Positions 1-8,390 of a stretch of 53,750 bases of DNA are shown one piece after another. How positions within the stretch are numbered: position 1 is the stretch's first letter; the number at the start of each line of letters is the position of its first letter. Made by a program: the position numbers and the translations under genes. The notes beneath the pieces were generated by a model, which was not told the origin of the DNA, ran no database searches, and was given only the letters and a program-made list of their open reading frames with translations. Source of the DNA: Melioribacteraceae bacterium (GTDB taxonomy: Bacteria; Bacteroidota; Ignavibacteria; Ignavibacteriales; Melioribacteraceae); contig JAIOZI010000032.1 of the NCBI GenBank assembly GCA_021740785.1, positions 1 through 53,750 on the forward strand, given 5' to 3'.

Positions 1-120
1 GAGAAACAAGTACCGTACCTCACTACAATCACGAAACAGCATCACCAACAACGTTTTTGGAGCATAATCGCATTGTTTGGCAGCCACCTTCCTCGATTTT
101 CACTGGTTTTTTGCTGCTAA

Positions 121-1140
121 TGGCCAAGTTGGGTTAATAAGAAAGGTTGTGAAATAACCGGTTATTCTTCTGAGGAATTAATTGGTAACAATCCTAGAAT
201 TTTTAAGTCCGGTGTACATGATAATGACTATTATGAAAATTTATGGTCTACAATTTTAGCAGGCAAAGATTGGAAGGGTGAGTTCTGTAACAAACGTAAA
301 GATGGAATACATTATTGGGAATCTGCATACATTTCTCCCTTGTTCAATAACGACAAAAAGTTGATAAATTTTGTTGCCATTAAAGAGGATATAACCGAAA
401 GAAAAAAAATGATGGAAGAATTAGTTGCCGCAAAGGAATCGGCAGAAATTGCCGATAAATTAAAATCAGAGTTTTTGGCTCAAATGTCTCATGAGATCCG
501 GACACCTATCCATGTCATTTTAAGCTATATTGGTTTAATAAAGAGCGGAATGAATTTAATGAGTTCGGATGAGGTTCAAAGTTCATTTATAAGTATTGAT
601 TCTGCAAGCAAAAGAATAATGCGTACGATTGATTTGATTTTAAACATGGCACAAATTCAAACTCACAGTTACGAAGCTTCATTTCAGTATCATGACATTT
701 GTAACGATATTATCACCAAACTGGATAGTGAATTTTCGGAATTAGCTAAGCAGAAAGGATTATACTTCAGGATAAACAATCAATGCAGCAAATGTAAAAT
801 TGAAGTTGATGAGTATAGTGTGATGCAGATATTTTCCAATCTTATTCATAATGCAATCAAATATACTGATGAGGGAGGAGTTACGGTTGAAATCGAAACT
901 AATGATGAATTACTTATTGTTAGAGTTATTGATACTGGAATCGGCATGAGCAAAAGTTACATTAAAAACTTATTTACTCCATTCTCGCAGGAGGAACAAG
1001 GCTACAGCCGGAAATATGAAGGTAACGGATTAGGACTTGCACTTGTAAAAAGTTACTGTGATATCAACAATGCAAAAATTGAAATTGAAAGTGAAAAAGG
1101 GAAGGGTTCAATCTTTACCGTAACATTTTACAAATCATGA
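121..1140 (+). pseudogene. 5'-truncated PAS-domain sensor histidine kinase
   Basis: Open frame without a plausible start at its head. It begins inside a PAS domain (GCEITGYSSEELIGNNPRIF, then the KDWKGEF...YWE core and a PAC-like end), followed by a coiled linker, a HisKA domain with H-box SHEIRTP (phospho-acceptor His codon at 490-492) and a complete HATPase domain: N-box NLIHNAIKYT, G1 DTGIGM, F-box TPFSQEE, G2 GNGLGLALVKSY. An in-frame TAA at 118-120 closes the frame; the only usable start is TTG at 340, which would discard the PAS domain but keep a full kinase core. The DNA before about position 130 is unlike the kinase and reads as foreign or rearranged. No response regulator is adjacent. 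Probably a beheaded hybrid/sensor kinase; expression from TTG 340 cannot be excluded. Confidence 0.75.
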
Positions 1141-1365
1141 TAAAAGTTTTAGCGTATTAATTTGGTTTATTATCTCCTCATGCCACATCTCAAAAAATAT
1201 CAATTCGAAAAACGTTTTGAATATTTGTTGAATTTCAATTGCGGACTGATGGGAAAAAACCACCCTCTTTTACCAATTCTATGTATCCGCAGCGAAGTAT
1301 AAAAATTATCTTGATTCAATCGGAGTTAGTTCTTATCTTACTCCATAAAAATGGAGTAATGAAAA
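1141..1365. other. intergenic region upstream of toxin-antitoxin operon
   Basis: No convincing gene. A frame covering 1239-1454 overlaps the antitoxin gene in another frame and looks like a shadow. The region should hold the promoter of the RelB/YafQ-type operon; the only clear structure is the inverted repeat at 1339-1358, listed separately. Confidence 0.5.
1339..1358 (+). promoter_or_regulatory. inverted repeat overlapping the antitoxin ribosome binding site
   Basis: Arms TACTCCAT (1339-1346) and ATGGAGTA (1351-1358) are perfect 8-base inverted repeats around AAAA. The right arm contains the GGAG that serves the antitoxin start at 1366. It could be the operator for autoregulation, as is usual for RelB-type antitoxins (family knowledge), or an RNA hairpin hiding the ribosome binding site. 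Which one is inference. Confidence 0.5.
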
Positions 1366-1641
1366 ATGGGAAAAACAGCAGAAAGAAAAACAGCAGAAAT
1401 CAGAGTATTATTGGAACCATCATTAAAGAAAAAATCAAGGAAGATTCTCGATGAAATTGGAATCAGTGAATCTGAAGCCGTTAGAATCTTTTTCCGTAAT
1501 CTCGTAATACGTAAAGAGTTTCCTATTGAGTTAAAAATACCTAATGAAGAAACACTTCAGGCAATGAAAGATGCTGATGAAGGAAACACTGTTGGTCCAT
1601 TCAATTCAGTTGATGAATTAATGGAGGAACTAAATTCTTGA
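1366..1641 (+). CDS. RelB/DinJ-family antitoxin
   Basis: 91 residues with the RelB/DinJ ribbon-helix-helix pattern: a basic N-terminal strand (AEIRVLLEPSLKKKSRKIL), then GISESEAVRIFFRNLV and a C-terminal toxin-wrapping tail. It should bind the toxin from the next gene, neutralise it and repress the operon. ATG at 1366 has GGAG about ten bases upstream. Its stop overlaps the TTG start of the toxin (TTGA), which is typical translational coupling. Family assignment is firm; specific partner is inferred from adjacency. Confidence 0.85.
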   Translation: MGKTAERKTAEIRVLLEPSLKKKSRKILDEIGISESEAVRIFFRNLVIRKEFPIELKIPNEETLQAMKDADEGNTVGPFNSVDELMEELNS

Positions 1642-1910
1642 AATATAGGATTGAAATTACTCCCGGATTTAAGAAGGATTTCAAACGTGTAAAGAAGCAA
1701 GGTAAAAATACAGATGAAATTGTTGGAGTCTTTACTCAATTAGCAAAAGGTGAAAAACTCGAAAGGAAATACAGAGACCATAAGTTGAAAGGAAAATATG
1801 CACAGCATAGAGAATGCCACATTAATCCCGATTTGCTGCTGATATACAAAATTGATGGAGAGAAATTGATACTTACAAGAATCGGTTCACACGCGGAATT
1901 ATTTAGGTAG
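1638..1910 (+). CDS. YafQ-family type II toxin (mRNA interferase)
   Basis: 90 residues with the RelE-superfamily YafQ layout: FKKDFKRVKKQGK near the N-terminus, DHKL (His48), ECHINPDLLLIY (His61, Asp65) and the final GSHAELF (His85). These match the histidine and aspartate set used by YafQ for ribosome-dependent mRNA cleavage. It starts at TTG inside the antitoxin stop region. All key residues are present, so the toxin looks active. Acts in the cytoplasm at the ribosomal A site (known for the family). Confidence 0.88.
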   Translation: MKYRIEITPGFKKDFKRVKKQGKNTDEIVGVFTQLAKGEKLERKYRDHKLKGKYAQHRECHINPDLLLIYKIDGEKLILTRIGSHAELFR

Positions 1911-1913
1911 AAA

Positions 1914-2126
1914 ATGACATCAAAAACAGACATAGAAAAGTTGAAAATCTCACCAGTGAGTGATGCAGAGCAGAAGGACATTGAGTCTATACTTAATAAG
2001 CGAACTGGAGCAGATAAGAAAATATCAAGATCCGAAAAGACAGAATTAGAAATATCCAGAGCGGAAGCCGAAAGAGGGGACTTTACGGAACTTGAAGATT
2101 TTACAAAGGGACATAACCTAAGATGA
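1914..2126 (+). CDS. small charged protein in the toxin-antitoxin operon
   Basis: 70 residues, highly charged, mostly predicted helix (DIESILNKRTGADKKISRSE, then SRAEAERGDFTELEDFTKG). It starts three bases after the toxin stop, so it is probably cotranscribed. The C-terminal 'AERGDFTELEDF' resembles the short tails of prevent-host-death/RelB-type antitoxins, but I see no DNA-binding domain. It is not a standard member of relBE/dinJ-yafQ operons. Could be an accessory antitoxin or a stray antitoxin C-terminus. Confidence 0.5.
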   Translation: MTSKTDIEKLKISPVSDAEQKDIESILNKRTGADKKISRSEKTELEISRAEAERGDFTELEDFTKGHNLR

Positions 2127-2444
2127 AAGTTCTTTTAACTAACACTTTTAAGTAGATTGTTTCCAGAGCGGAATGACAGCCAAGCGAAATGAAAAGCCAA
2201 ATCAAAAGTTTACTCTTATAATCCAGCCTACAAGGTTTTACGGAGCCGGACACTCCAAGATTTTCCTTGTGGGCTATTTTATTACAAATAGTCCTTTGGG
2301 GTGATTAAGCAGCTTGAAAAATTGATTACAAAATTGATGACAAATTTCTGATTTTTAGTCATCAAATTGTCGTCAATCTCAAAAATGTAGTTTTTAGTGA
2401 GCAGTTTAAAAAGTTGAAAATAAGCTAAAATCTAACAATCATAG
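2127..2444. other. intergenic region between toxin-antitoxin operon and tRNA genes
   Basis: No gene seen. It contains one long hairpin at 2225-2275 (separate entry) followed by T-rich DNA. The remainder is low-complexity AT-rich sequence with repeated 'aaattgatgacaaattt'-like words near 2320-2370. Confidence 0.5.
2225..2275 (+). terminator. possible terminator hairpin after toxin-antitoxin operon
   Basis: AGCCTACAAGG (2225-2235) pairs with CCTTGTGGGCT (2265-2275) with a single wobble pair, and an inner GGAG/CTCC (2242-2245 with 2253-2256) can extend it. ATTTTATTA follows. The stem is longer than a usual terminator and the T-run is short, so it could also be a mobile-element or attachment-site remnant. 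Confidence 0.4.
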
Positions 2445-2518
<74 letters not shown>

Positions 2519-2541
2519 AATAAGAACATCAATAAATGAAA

Positions 2542-2561
2542 AAATCCACTGCAGTGGATTT
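2542..2561 (-). other. perfect 20-base palindrome between two tRNA genes
   Basis: AAATCCACTGCAGTGGATTT is self-complementary without a loop. It sits between tRNA-Gly and tRNA-Cys. It may be a processing or termination hairpin for the tRNA transcript; read on the minus strand it is followed by T-rich sequence. Confidence 0.45.
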
Positions 2562-2566
2562 CTATG

Positions 2567-2638
<72 letters not shown>

Positions 2639-2743
2639 ATAATAACAATCCAAAAAGAACATAATTTTCAGACACAAAATATAATATACTTCGGTTTACG
2701 AAGCAAGACAAAATGAATTTAACTGGATTCATTTGAACAATTA

Positions 2744-2771
2744 AAAAGGGACACAAAATAGTGTCCCTTTT
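2744..2771 (-). terminator. rho-independent terminator after the Kelch protein gene
   Basis: AAAAGGGACAC (2744-2754) and GTGTCCCTTTT (2761-2771) form an 11-base stem around AAAATA. On the minus strand it is followed by TTTTTAAT, and it lies just downstream of the stop of the minus-strand gene ending at 2799. It also separates that gene from the tRNA genes. Confidence 0.85.
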
Positions 2772-2798
2772 AAAGCCCTCATTTATAGTACAAGACAC

Positions 2799-4010
2799 TT
2801 ATTTCAGTAATATCATTTTTTTCGTCGCTATCTGTTCGCCTGCTTTAAGTTGACAAAAATAAGTGCCGCTAGATAATTTATTCGCATTGAACATATACTG
2901 GTGTTTGCCACCGGTTAAGTTACCTTGAAAAATTGTTTCAATTTCTTGACCAATATTGTTGTATATCTTGAGCTGAACGAAATTATCTTCAACTAAATAG
3001 AAGCTTATTAAAGTTGATGGATTAAATGGGTTTGGGTAGTTTTGATACAAATGAAAATTATTGATTCCTATATTTTTAACTGCTTTGTTTTTGACAGAAA
3101 CTAAACCGGAAATATCCAATTTTGATATGCTAGTAAATCCACTAGATGGTGATCCACCAATAATATATAGGTAAGAGTCAATAATAACACAATCCGGTTC
3201 AACCCTGCCCCACAATAGATCACTACCAAATGACCAACTGTCGGTTTGAGGATCATAAATTTGAATTGATTTTACTAAATTTCCCTCGCCATCATATCCG
3301 CCAACAACAAAAATTTTATCTCCAACAAGAATTGATTTTGAATTAGCTGTTGGTATTAATTGTTGATTTCCATGGGACCAACTATCTGTATCAATATTAT
3401 AGATAAAAACTTTTCCATCTATTTCATTAGAGGTGTTATACCCACAAAACACGAAAATCTTGTCGTTAAAAGTAGTTGCGGTAAGAAGATTTCGAGTTTC
3501 TGGTAATGCTTGTTTGGTCTCCCATGAATCAAGTGAAACATAATATTTTTCTACCTTATCTGTATAACTACCGGAAGAATTACCACCGATGCAAAAAATA
3601 GAATTTTCATATTTAGCAATTCCAAACGAACTTCTTCCGGTTGGCATCTGTGTTAATATTGCCCATGAGTCTGAAATTGGATCATAGCTTTCATTAACTG
3701 CGACAGAATTACCAATATGTCCACCTATTGCATATATTTTCCCATCAATCACTACAGAACGCAGACTATGTCTACCAAAATTCATATTAGATTTTTTTTC
3801 CCATTGATTATTAAATGGGTCAAATTTTTCAAGTCCGTTGAAGTATTCACTTAATGGGTTGGCATCGCCACCAAAGCAGTAAATTTTACCATCAATTGCA
3901 GCAGCTTCTCCACTTCCTGTTGGTGTTGGTAATAATGGTTCTATCTGAGCATACAAGCTTGTTATAGATACCAATACTATTAATAAACTAGTTTTAATAT
4001 TTTTTAGCAT
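2799..4010 (-). CDS. secreted Kelch-repeat protein with T9SS sorting domain
   Basis: 403 residues. An N-terminal signal peptide (LLIVLVSITSLYA/Q) is followed by about six Kelch blades with recurring 'GGKIYxIGG' type motifs (DGKIYCFGGDANP, DGKIYAIGGHIGN, DKIFVVGGYDGE, SYLYIIGG). The C-terminal ~85 residues begin NYPNPFNPSTLISF and end ATKKMILLK, the type A sorting domain recognised by the type IX secretion system. It should fold as a beta-propeller and be exported through SprA, encoded at 29107. Binding partner unknown. The neighbour at 4075-6165 carries the same sorting domain; the two genes are only 64 bases apart and may be cotranscribed. Confidence 0.9.
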   Translation of the reverse strand: MLKNIKTSLLIVLVSITSLYAQIEPLLPTPTGSGEAAAIDGKIYCFGGDANPLSEYFNGLEKFDPFNNQWEKKSNMNFGRHSLRSVVIDGKIYAIGGHIGNSVAVNESYDPISDSWAILTQMPTGRSSFGIAKYENSIFCIGGNSSGSYTDKVEKYYVSLDSWETKQALPETRNLLTATTFNDKIFVFCGYNTSNEIDGKVFIYNIDTDSWSHGNQQLIPTANSKSILVGDKIFVVGGYDGEGNLVKSIQIYDPQTDSWSFGSDLLWGRVEPDCVIIDSYLYIIGGSPSSGFTSISKLDISGLVSVKNKAVKNIGINNFHLYQNYPNPFNPSTLISFYLVEDNFVQLKIYNNIGQEIETIFQGNLTGGKHQYMFNANKLSSGTYFCQLKAGEQIATKKMILLK

Positions 4011-4074
4011 GATAATTACCCTTTATTATTAGTGATTTCTAGTAACCAAATAAATTAATTTTTTTATGTAAGCA

Positions 4075-6165
4075 TTATTTCAAGAGAATCATCTTTTTTG
4101 TATCCAAAAAATCATTCGCTTTTATTCTATAGATGTATATTCCGCTTGGTAGATTAGATGCATCGAATTCAATTGAATAAAATCCGGCTGGGAGATATTC
4201 TGAAATCAGAGATTTAACCTCCTCACCTAGTGTATTGTAAACTGTTAGTTTTACAAATGAATCCTCAGGTATGCCATACCGAATTGTTGTAGCAGGATTA
4301 AATGGATTTGGATAATTATTGTATAAGACGTATTCTATTGGGATGCTATTTCCATTTTCATTAATTCCAGTTAAGAAATCAATTGTGGATTCGGTAATAT
4401 TAAATTGAGGTTCGTTTTCATTCCATCTATTTGTATTTAAAAATATTTTAGTGGAATCAGGCAGGTTATCAGCGACTACACTAAAGCGAAGATTCATCAT
4501 TAAACCGTCTTCAGCATTTGGTACAGAATCCGCACCGGTAATTTTAATTATGCCTTCAAAGGAATTAGTTGATTTTGTAAAACCTTCGAATCCAGACGAC
4601 CATTCGTTAATATCAACAAATTGCAGTACAGCCGGATCATATGATAACTCACTGTAAAAAGAAATAATGTTTGATACATTATTTAAATGTACTGGTACAT
4701 TTATTAGTTCCCCTTGTATATAATTAATGTTTTCTTCCATTGAAATTATACCATCCGCATTGAGCTGTTCAATATAGGGGAGAGAATCAATTAATTCGGC
4801 TACATACTGAAGGATTAGAGATGCATCATAGGAGGATATTGTGCTATCTAAACTAACATCGGCATTGGCTGTGCCTTGGCAGAATAAAGTATCGTATCCT
4901 ACTAATTCTTTGAGAATTAAAGAGGCATCATAAGCTTGAACTATCCCGTTTACATCAACATCACCATAATCGGGAATTGGTTCAATATAAACTCCGCCGT
5001 TTTGAATTGTCACAGAATCGGTTCCAGTGTCAAATATCGCGCTTTCTATCTCTATTGGAACAAAACTGCAAATTTCGCCAGTTACAAGAAATTTCAGATA
5101 GTAAAGCACTCCCTCCCCAGAAATTGGTTCTGCACCGGCGCTAGCTGTAATTAATAGTGAATCAGTTTCATTTACTTCAATCATCCAATCTTTACCGGAT
5201 AGGAGAGTTCCTGTTGTATCGATTCCAAGGAATTCTAAACCGGTTTGGTAGCTGTTGAAATTAATTTCTGCTGAAGAATAAGAGTGCTCTTGGAAAAATG
5301 TTAAAATTGGGATTAATATTGTATCATTATTAATACATGAATATAGGTTAATTGTTATAATGATGTTAATATTCGTTGTATCTTCTTCTTGAAGCTTTGT
5401 AAAAGTGAGAGTTACGTTTCCATAATTATCGCTTAGATCCGAGTAATCAACAAAAAAGAGGTCTGCCCCTAGAGTATCGCCTTGTGTTGTAAAAGTAAGT
5501 GTATCGAGACCTGAATGGAAAGCTTTGTGAATTGCATGCCCAGCTGGATATTCAAAAGTATTCCCTGTCGTAGAATGGAATAATAATCCATCAATATCCC
5601 CACCAGCATGAGGGTTATTTAATTGTGTTAGAACTTCATAGGTTCCATCTGGTAAATTTATTATTGCTGGGTCTGAAAAGTTTGATGGAATAAGTAAAGT
5701 ATTGATAGAAGGATATACTGTGAATTCAAAAACTTCTAAAGTCGACAAGGATTCAAAAAATACATCGACTGAACCATGATTGTCCCCTAAATTCGAATAG
5801 TCAACAAAAAAAAGATATCCGATAATATCTGAGGGCGAATTAGAAAAGGAGAATATTTTGGAAATACTAGAAATTGATGCATGCATTGAATGTCCATTTG
5901 GCCAAATTGATGGATCATCTTGAAATTTTGTAATATAAAATACTTCATCAATATCGCCGCCAGCATGTGCACCATTAAAAGTCGCCCATACTTGATAATC
6001 ATCTGGAGCTAGGTTTACTTCGAGTGCATTACTGAACTGATCGGGTATCATCACAGTATTCAAATTTGGGTAGGCAGTTACCGTATACTGAGATTGACAC
6101 AATGACCAAGTGCATAGATAGTGCATTGCAAAAATGAAATAAAAAAGGATAAAATATTTTTTCAC
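4075..6165 (-). CDS. large secreted protein with tandem repeats, cohesin/dockerin-like domains and T9SS sorting domain
   Basis: 696 residues. A signal peptide is followed by two diverged copies of a ~115-residue domain (each with YP.(L/I)NT..IP..F and HAGGDID), a cohesin-like beta domain (about 275-400), a dockerin-like segment with two calcium-loop-like repeats (GDVDVNG..QAYDASLIL and ADVSLDS..SSYDASLIL), a second cohesin-like domain (about 475-590) and the T9SS sorting domain (NNYPNPFNPATT ... KKMILLK). Start is GTG with GGAGG seven bases upstream. Domain names are by pattern; function (surface adhesion or complex assembly) is inference. No catalytic domain is visible. Confidence 0.85.
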   Translation of the reverse strand: MKKYFILFYFIFAMHYLCTWSLCQSQYTVTAYPNLNTVMIPDQFSNALEVNLAPDDYQVWATFNGAHAGGDIDEVFYITKFQDDPSIWPNGHSMHASISSISKIFSFSNSPSDIIGYLFFVDYSNLGDNHGSVDVFFESLSTLEVFEFTVYPSINTLLIPSNFSDPAIINLPDGTYEVLTQLNNPHAGGDIDGLLFHSTTGNTFEYPAGHAIHKAFHSGLDTLTFTTQGDTLGADLFFVDYSDLSDNYGNVTLTFTKLQEEDTTNINIIITINLYSCINNDTILIPILTFFQEHSYSSAEINFNSYQTGLEFLGIDTTGTLLSGKDWMIEVNETDSLLITASAGAEPISGEGVLYYLKFLVTGEICSFVPIEIESAIFDTGTDSVTIQNGGVYIEPIPDYGDVDVNGIVQAYDASLILKELVGYDTLFCQGTANADVSLDSTISSYDASLILQYVAELIDSLPYIEQLNADGIISMEENINYIQGELINVPVHLNNVSNIISFYSELSYDPAVLQFVDINEWSSGFEGFTKSTNSFEGIIKITGADSVPNAEDGLMMNLRFSVVADNLPDSTKIFLNTNRWNENEPQFNITESTIDFLTGINENGNSIPIEYVLYNNYPNPFNPATTIRYGIPEDSFVKLTVYNTLGEEVKSLISEYLPAGFYSIEFDASNLPSGIYIYRIKANDFLDTKKMILLK

Positions 6166-6254
6166 GGTTACCTCCAGTTTATTTGAGATTGACTATATCT
6201 CATAACAAAACGAAGGGTCTACAGAAAAAATTTATGAACTTATTTTTGAGTGGG

Positions 6255-8384
6255 TCATCTTTTTAGGTAGGCTATTTCCTTCTCATATTCTTTCCAATAT
6301 TTTTGATCAATTTTAGTGGTAAATGTACCCTCAGAATACAATCTATCAGCAAGCTTATCATAAACATCGCTTGTATTAAAATCTACGACTGATAGTGCAA
6401 AATTAAGTGTTATAAAATATACCGGCATCACTGAGGCTATAAGCAAATTACCATCATTGATAGATAATCTAACTAATTTTTTATTTGGGTCAATTTGAAA
6501 ATCATTAATCAAATTCCAGCTAATATTTTTGGCATATCGCTTCCCAATTATGGTGGGGGGGAAAAGAATATAAGCTGATTCCTCGCTATTGGAATAATTC
6601 AAAAGGTCATATTTTGCTGAATGAGGAGCATAACCAAAAACATCATTTTTATCTAAAACAATGAAGCAAGCGCTATGTAATGAATTATTAACGCCTGCGA
6701 GTAGAATTTCTTCTTTCCCGTCATTGTTAAGATCAATAATATCAATATCAGTTAAATGCCCCGGATGTATATATGCAGAAATCTCTTTCCCGGTAATTAA
6801 ATCAATTTGAAAAAGAATCGAAGGATAATAATCATTATAAGTAAGTGCGTATAAATTTTGTTTTGTGTTATTTTCTTTTCCGTCAATAATCATTTCTCTG
6901 CAATAATATTTTTTAGAATAAACGGGATTATTTGGGAAAAGAAGTTCCCTTTTTGACTCAAAAGTCCAAATGAGCGAATCGTTTTTTACATCATAGCATA
7001 TTATTGAATTACCGGGCAGTGGTGAAGTTTCGTCTCTTATATAAAAAATTATTTCATTAAATTTATCATTGTTTGCATCAAAGAATAACACTGTATTATT
7101 TACTCCCATTAAGTAATTTACATTCTCACTACCGATTTTAATGTTAGAAATTTCCTGACCGTATTCATTCATAACTAAAAGATATTCGCCCATTAAGGAA
7201 AAGTTTACCGGATTTTTATTGATTGGGATTGTTAAAAACAACAATAAAGAAATTAAGGCAACAAAAATTGTTAGCAATGCGGTTCTTTTTAAAATTTTGT
7301 TTTGTTGATATTTTCTAACCAGTCTTCTAGCAGGAGAAATTAATGTTTGTTTAATTATTTTCTCTTCATTAATGATATCTGAGATTTTACTTGCTGGAAA
7401 TAAATTTAATTTATAATCACCGATATCATCCTTACTTAACTGTTCCAAAAAATTTTTACAAACTGTTAGATTAATTGATGGAACGACCAGTATTTCTATA
7501 TCAGAAAAAAAGCATGCCTCAATTTTTAAGTACAGTGTTTCTGAATTTACAGGAATAATATTTCCTGTTTCATCAATTTCACCTGTGAAGGCAATGTTAT
7601 CATGGATAGTATAGACTCTAGGAAGGTTAAGAAAATGTGTAACTCTACAGATTGTTAAAATTGTAAGTCCAAGCTCATAGGACTCGCCTATAACAACAGA
7701 GTGATTATCGGTAACACACGAGATTGTAAAATTATTTCTTCTATTTATTCGAAAATTTTTCGATAAATAGTTTTGAGAAGCAACTATAGTGCGTACTAGA
7801 CCTTTTTCATTTTTTAGTGAAGGGAATATTAATTCATTATGGTCGGATTTTTTTACAGCGATTTCAAGCTGAATTACTTTTGCAAATCTTGGAGTTTCTT
7901 TTGATAGGATAATCTCTTTTTCTAATATTGGTATATTAACATAATTTTTGTTTATGCTTGTATGACCTTTCTTACTGTACTCTTGTTTATTTTCGATTTC
8001 TTCAATATGTGAGTGAACAAATATAGACCGAGTATCCAAAGTTATCTTTAGTTTACTAATTTCCTTAATAAGATTTAATTTTGCTTCTTGAAAATTTTGA
8101 CGCTTCTCTATTCCCGGAATTGATTGTTTCACTAAATCAAAACATGACAATATTCTTCTTATGAATTGAATGTTTGTATATTTCAGATCGATTGTTGAAA
8201 TGGCAGTGAGAAATTCATGATGTATATCATAAAGGTATGAGTATCTCGTTATAGCATTTTCTTCTTTTTGTAATTTTTCGATAAAATCAATTATAATGTA
8301 TAGCTTGTTACGTGAACTAAAATATAAATTCAGTTCTTTGCTGATTCTTCTAAATCTTTTTTCGATAAGAATTGGGTTAGTCAT
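6255..8384 (-). CDS. membrane protein with Lon-like domain and FG-GAP-like repeats
   Basis: 709 residues. The N-terminal ~190 residues are helical and of unknown kind. Residues about 200-340 resemble the Lon proteolytic fold: GESYELG with a Ser (235) where Lon has its GPSAG serine, then AFTGEID and GNIIPV, matching Lon's AMTGEI and G.(V/L)PVGG blocks. The usual catalytic Lys cannot be placed confidently (Lys287 is the nearest), so activity is uncertain. One transmembrane helix lies at about 368-386, followed by an outer ~320-residue part with FG-GAP/VCBS-like calcium loops (DANNDKFNEI, DLNNDGKEEIL). Located six bases downstream of the zinc-finger gene, so in one operon with it. No known family combines these parts, to my knowledge. 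Confidence 0.6.
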   Translation of the reverse strand: MTNPILIEKRFRRISKELNLYFSSRNKLYIIIDFIEKLQKEENAITRYSYLYDIHHEFLTAISTIDLKYTNIQFIRRILSCFDLVKQSIPGIEKRQNFQEAKLNLIKEISKLKITLDTRSIFVHSHIEEIENKQEYSKKGHTSINKNYVNIPILEKEIILSKETPRFAKVIQLEIAVKKSDHNELIFPSLKNEKGLVRTIVASQNYLSKNFRINRRNNFTISCVTDNHSVVIGESYELGLTILTICRVTHFLNLPRVYTIHDNIAFTGEIDETGNIIPVNSETLYLKIEACFFSDIEILVVPSINLTVCKNFLEQLSKDDIGDYKLNLFPASKISDIINEEKIIKQTLISPARRLVRKYQQNKILKRTALLTIFVALISLLLFLTIPINKNPVNFSLMGEYLLVMNEYGQEISNIKIGSENVNYLMGVNNTVLFFDANNDKFNEIIFYIRDETSPLPGNSIICYDVKNDSLIWTFESKRELLFPNNPVYSKKYYCREMIIDGKENNTKQNLYALTYNDYYPSILFQIDLITGKEISAYIHPGHLTDIDIIDLNNDGKEEILLAGVNNSLHSACFIVLDKNDVFGYAPHSAKYDLLNYSNSEESAYILFPPTIIGKRYAKNISWNLINDFQIDPNKKLVRLSINDGNLLIASVMPVYFITLNFALSVVDFNTSDVYDKLADRLYSEGTFTTKIDQKYWKEYEKEIAYLKR

Positions 8385-8390
8385 ACCCGA

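Noticed and set aside
1239-1454. 71-codon plus-strand frame before the antitoxin
   Set aside because: It overlaps the RelB-type gene in another frame, is rich in Lys/Asn from AT-rich DNA, and has no recognisable pattern.
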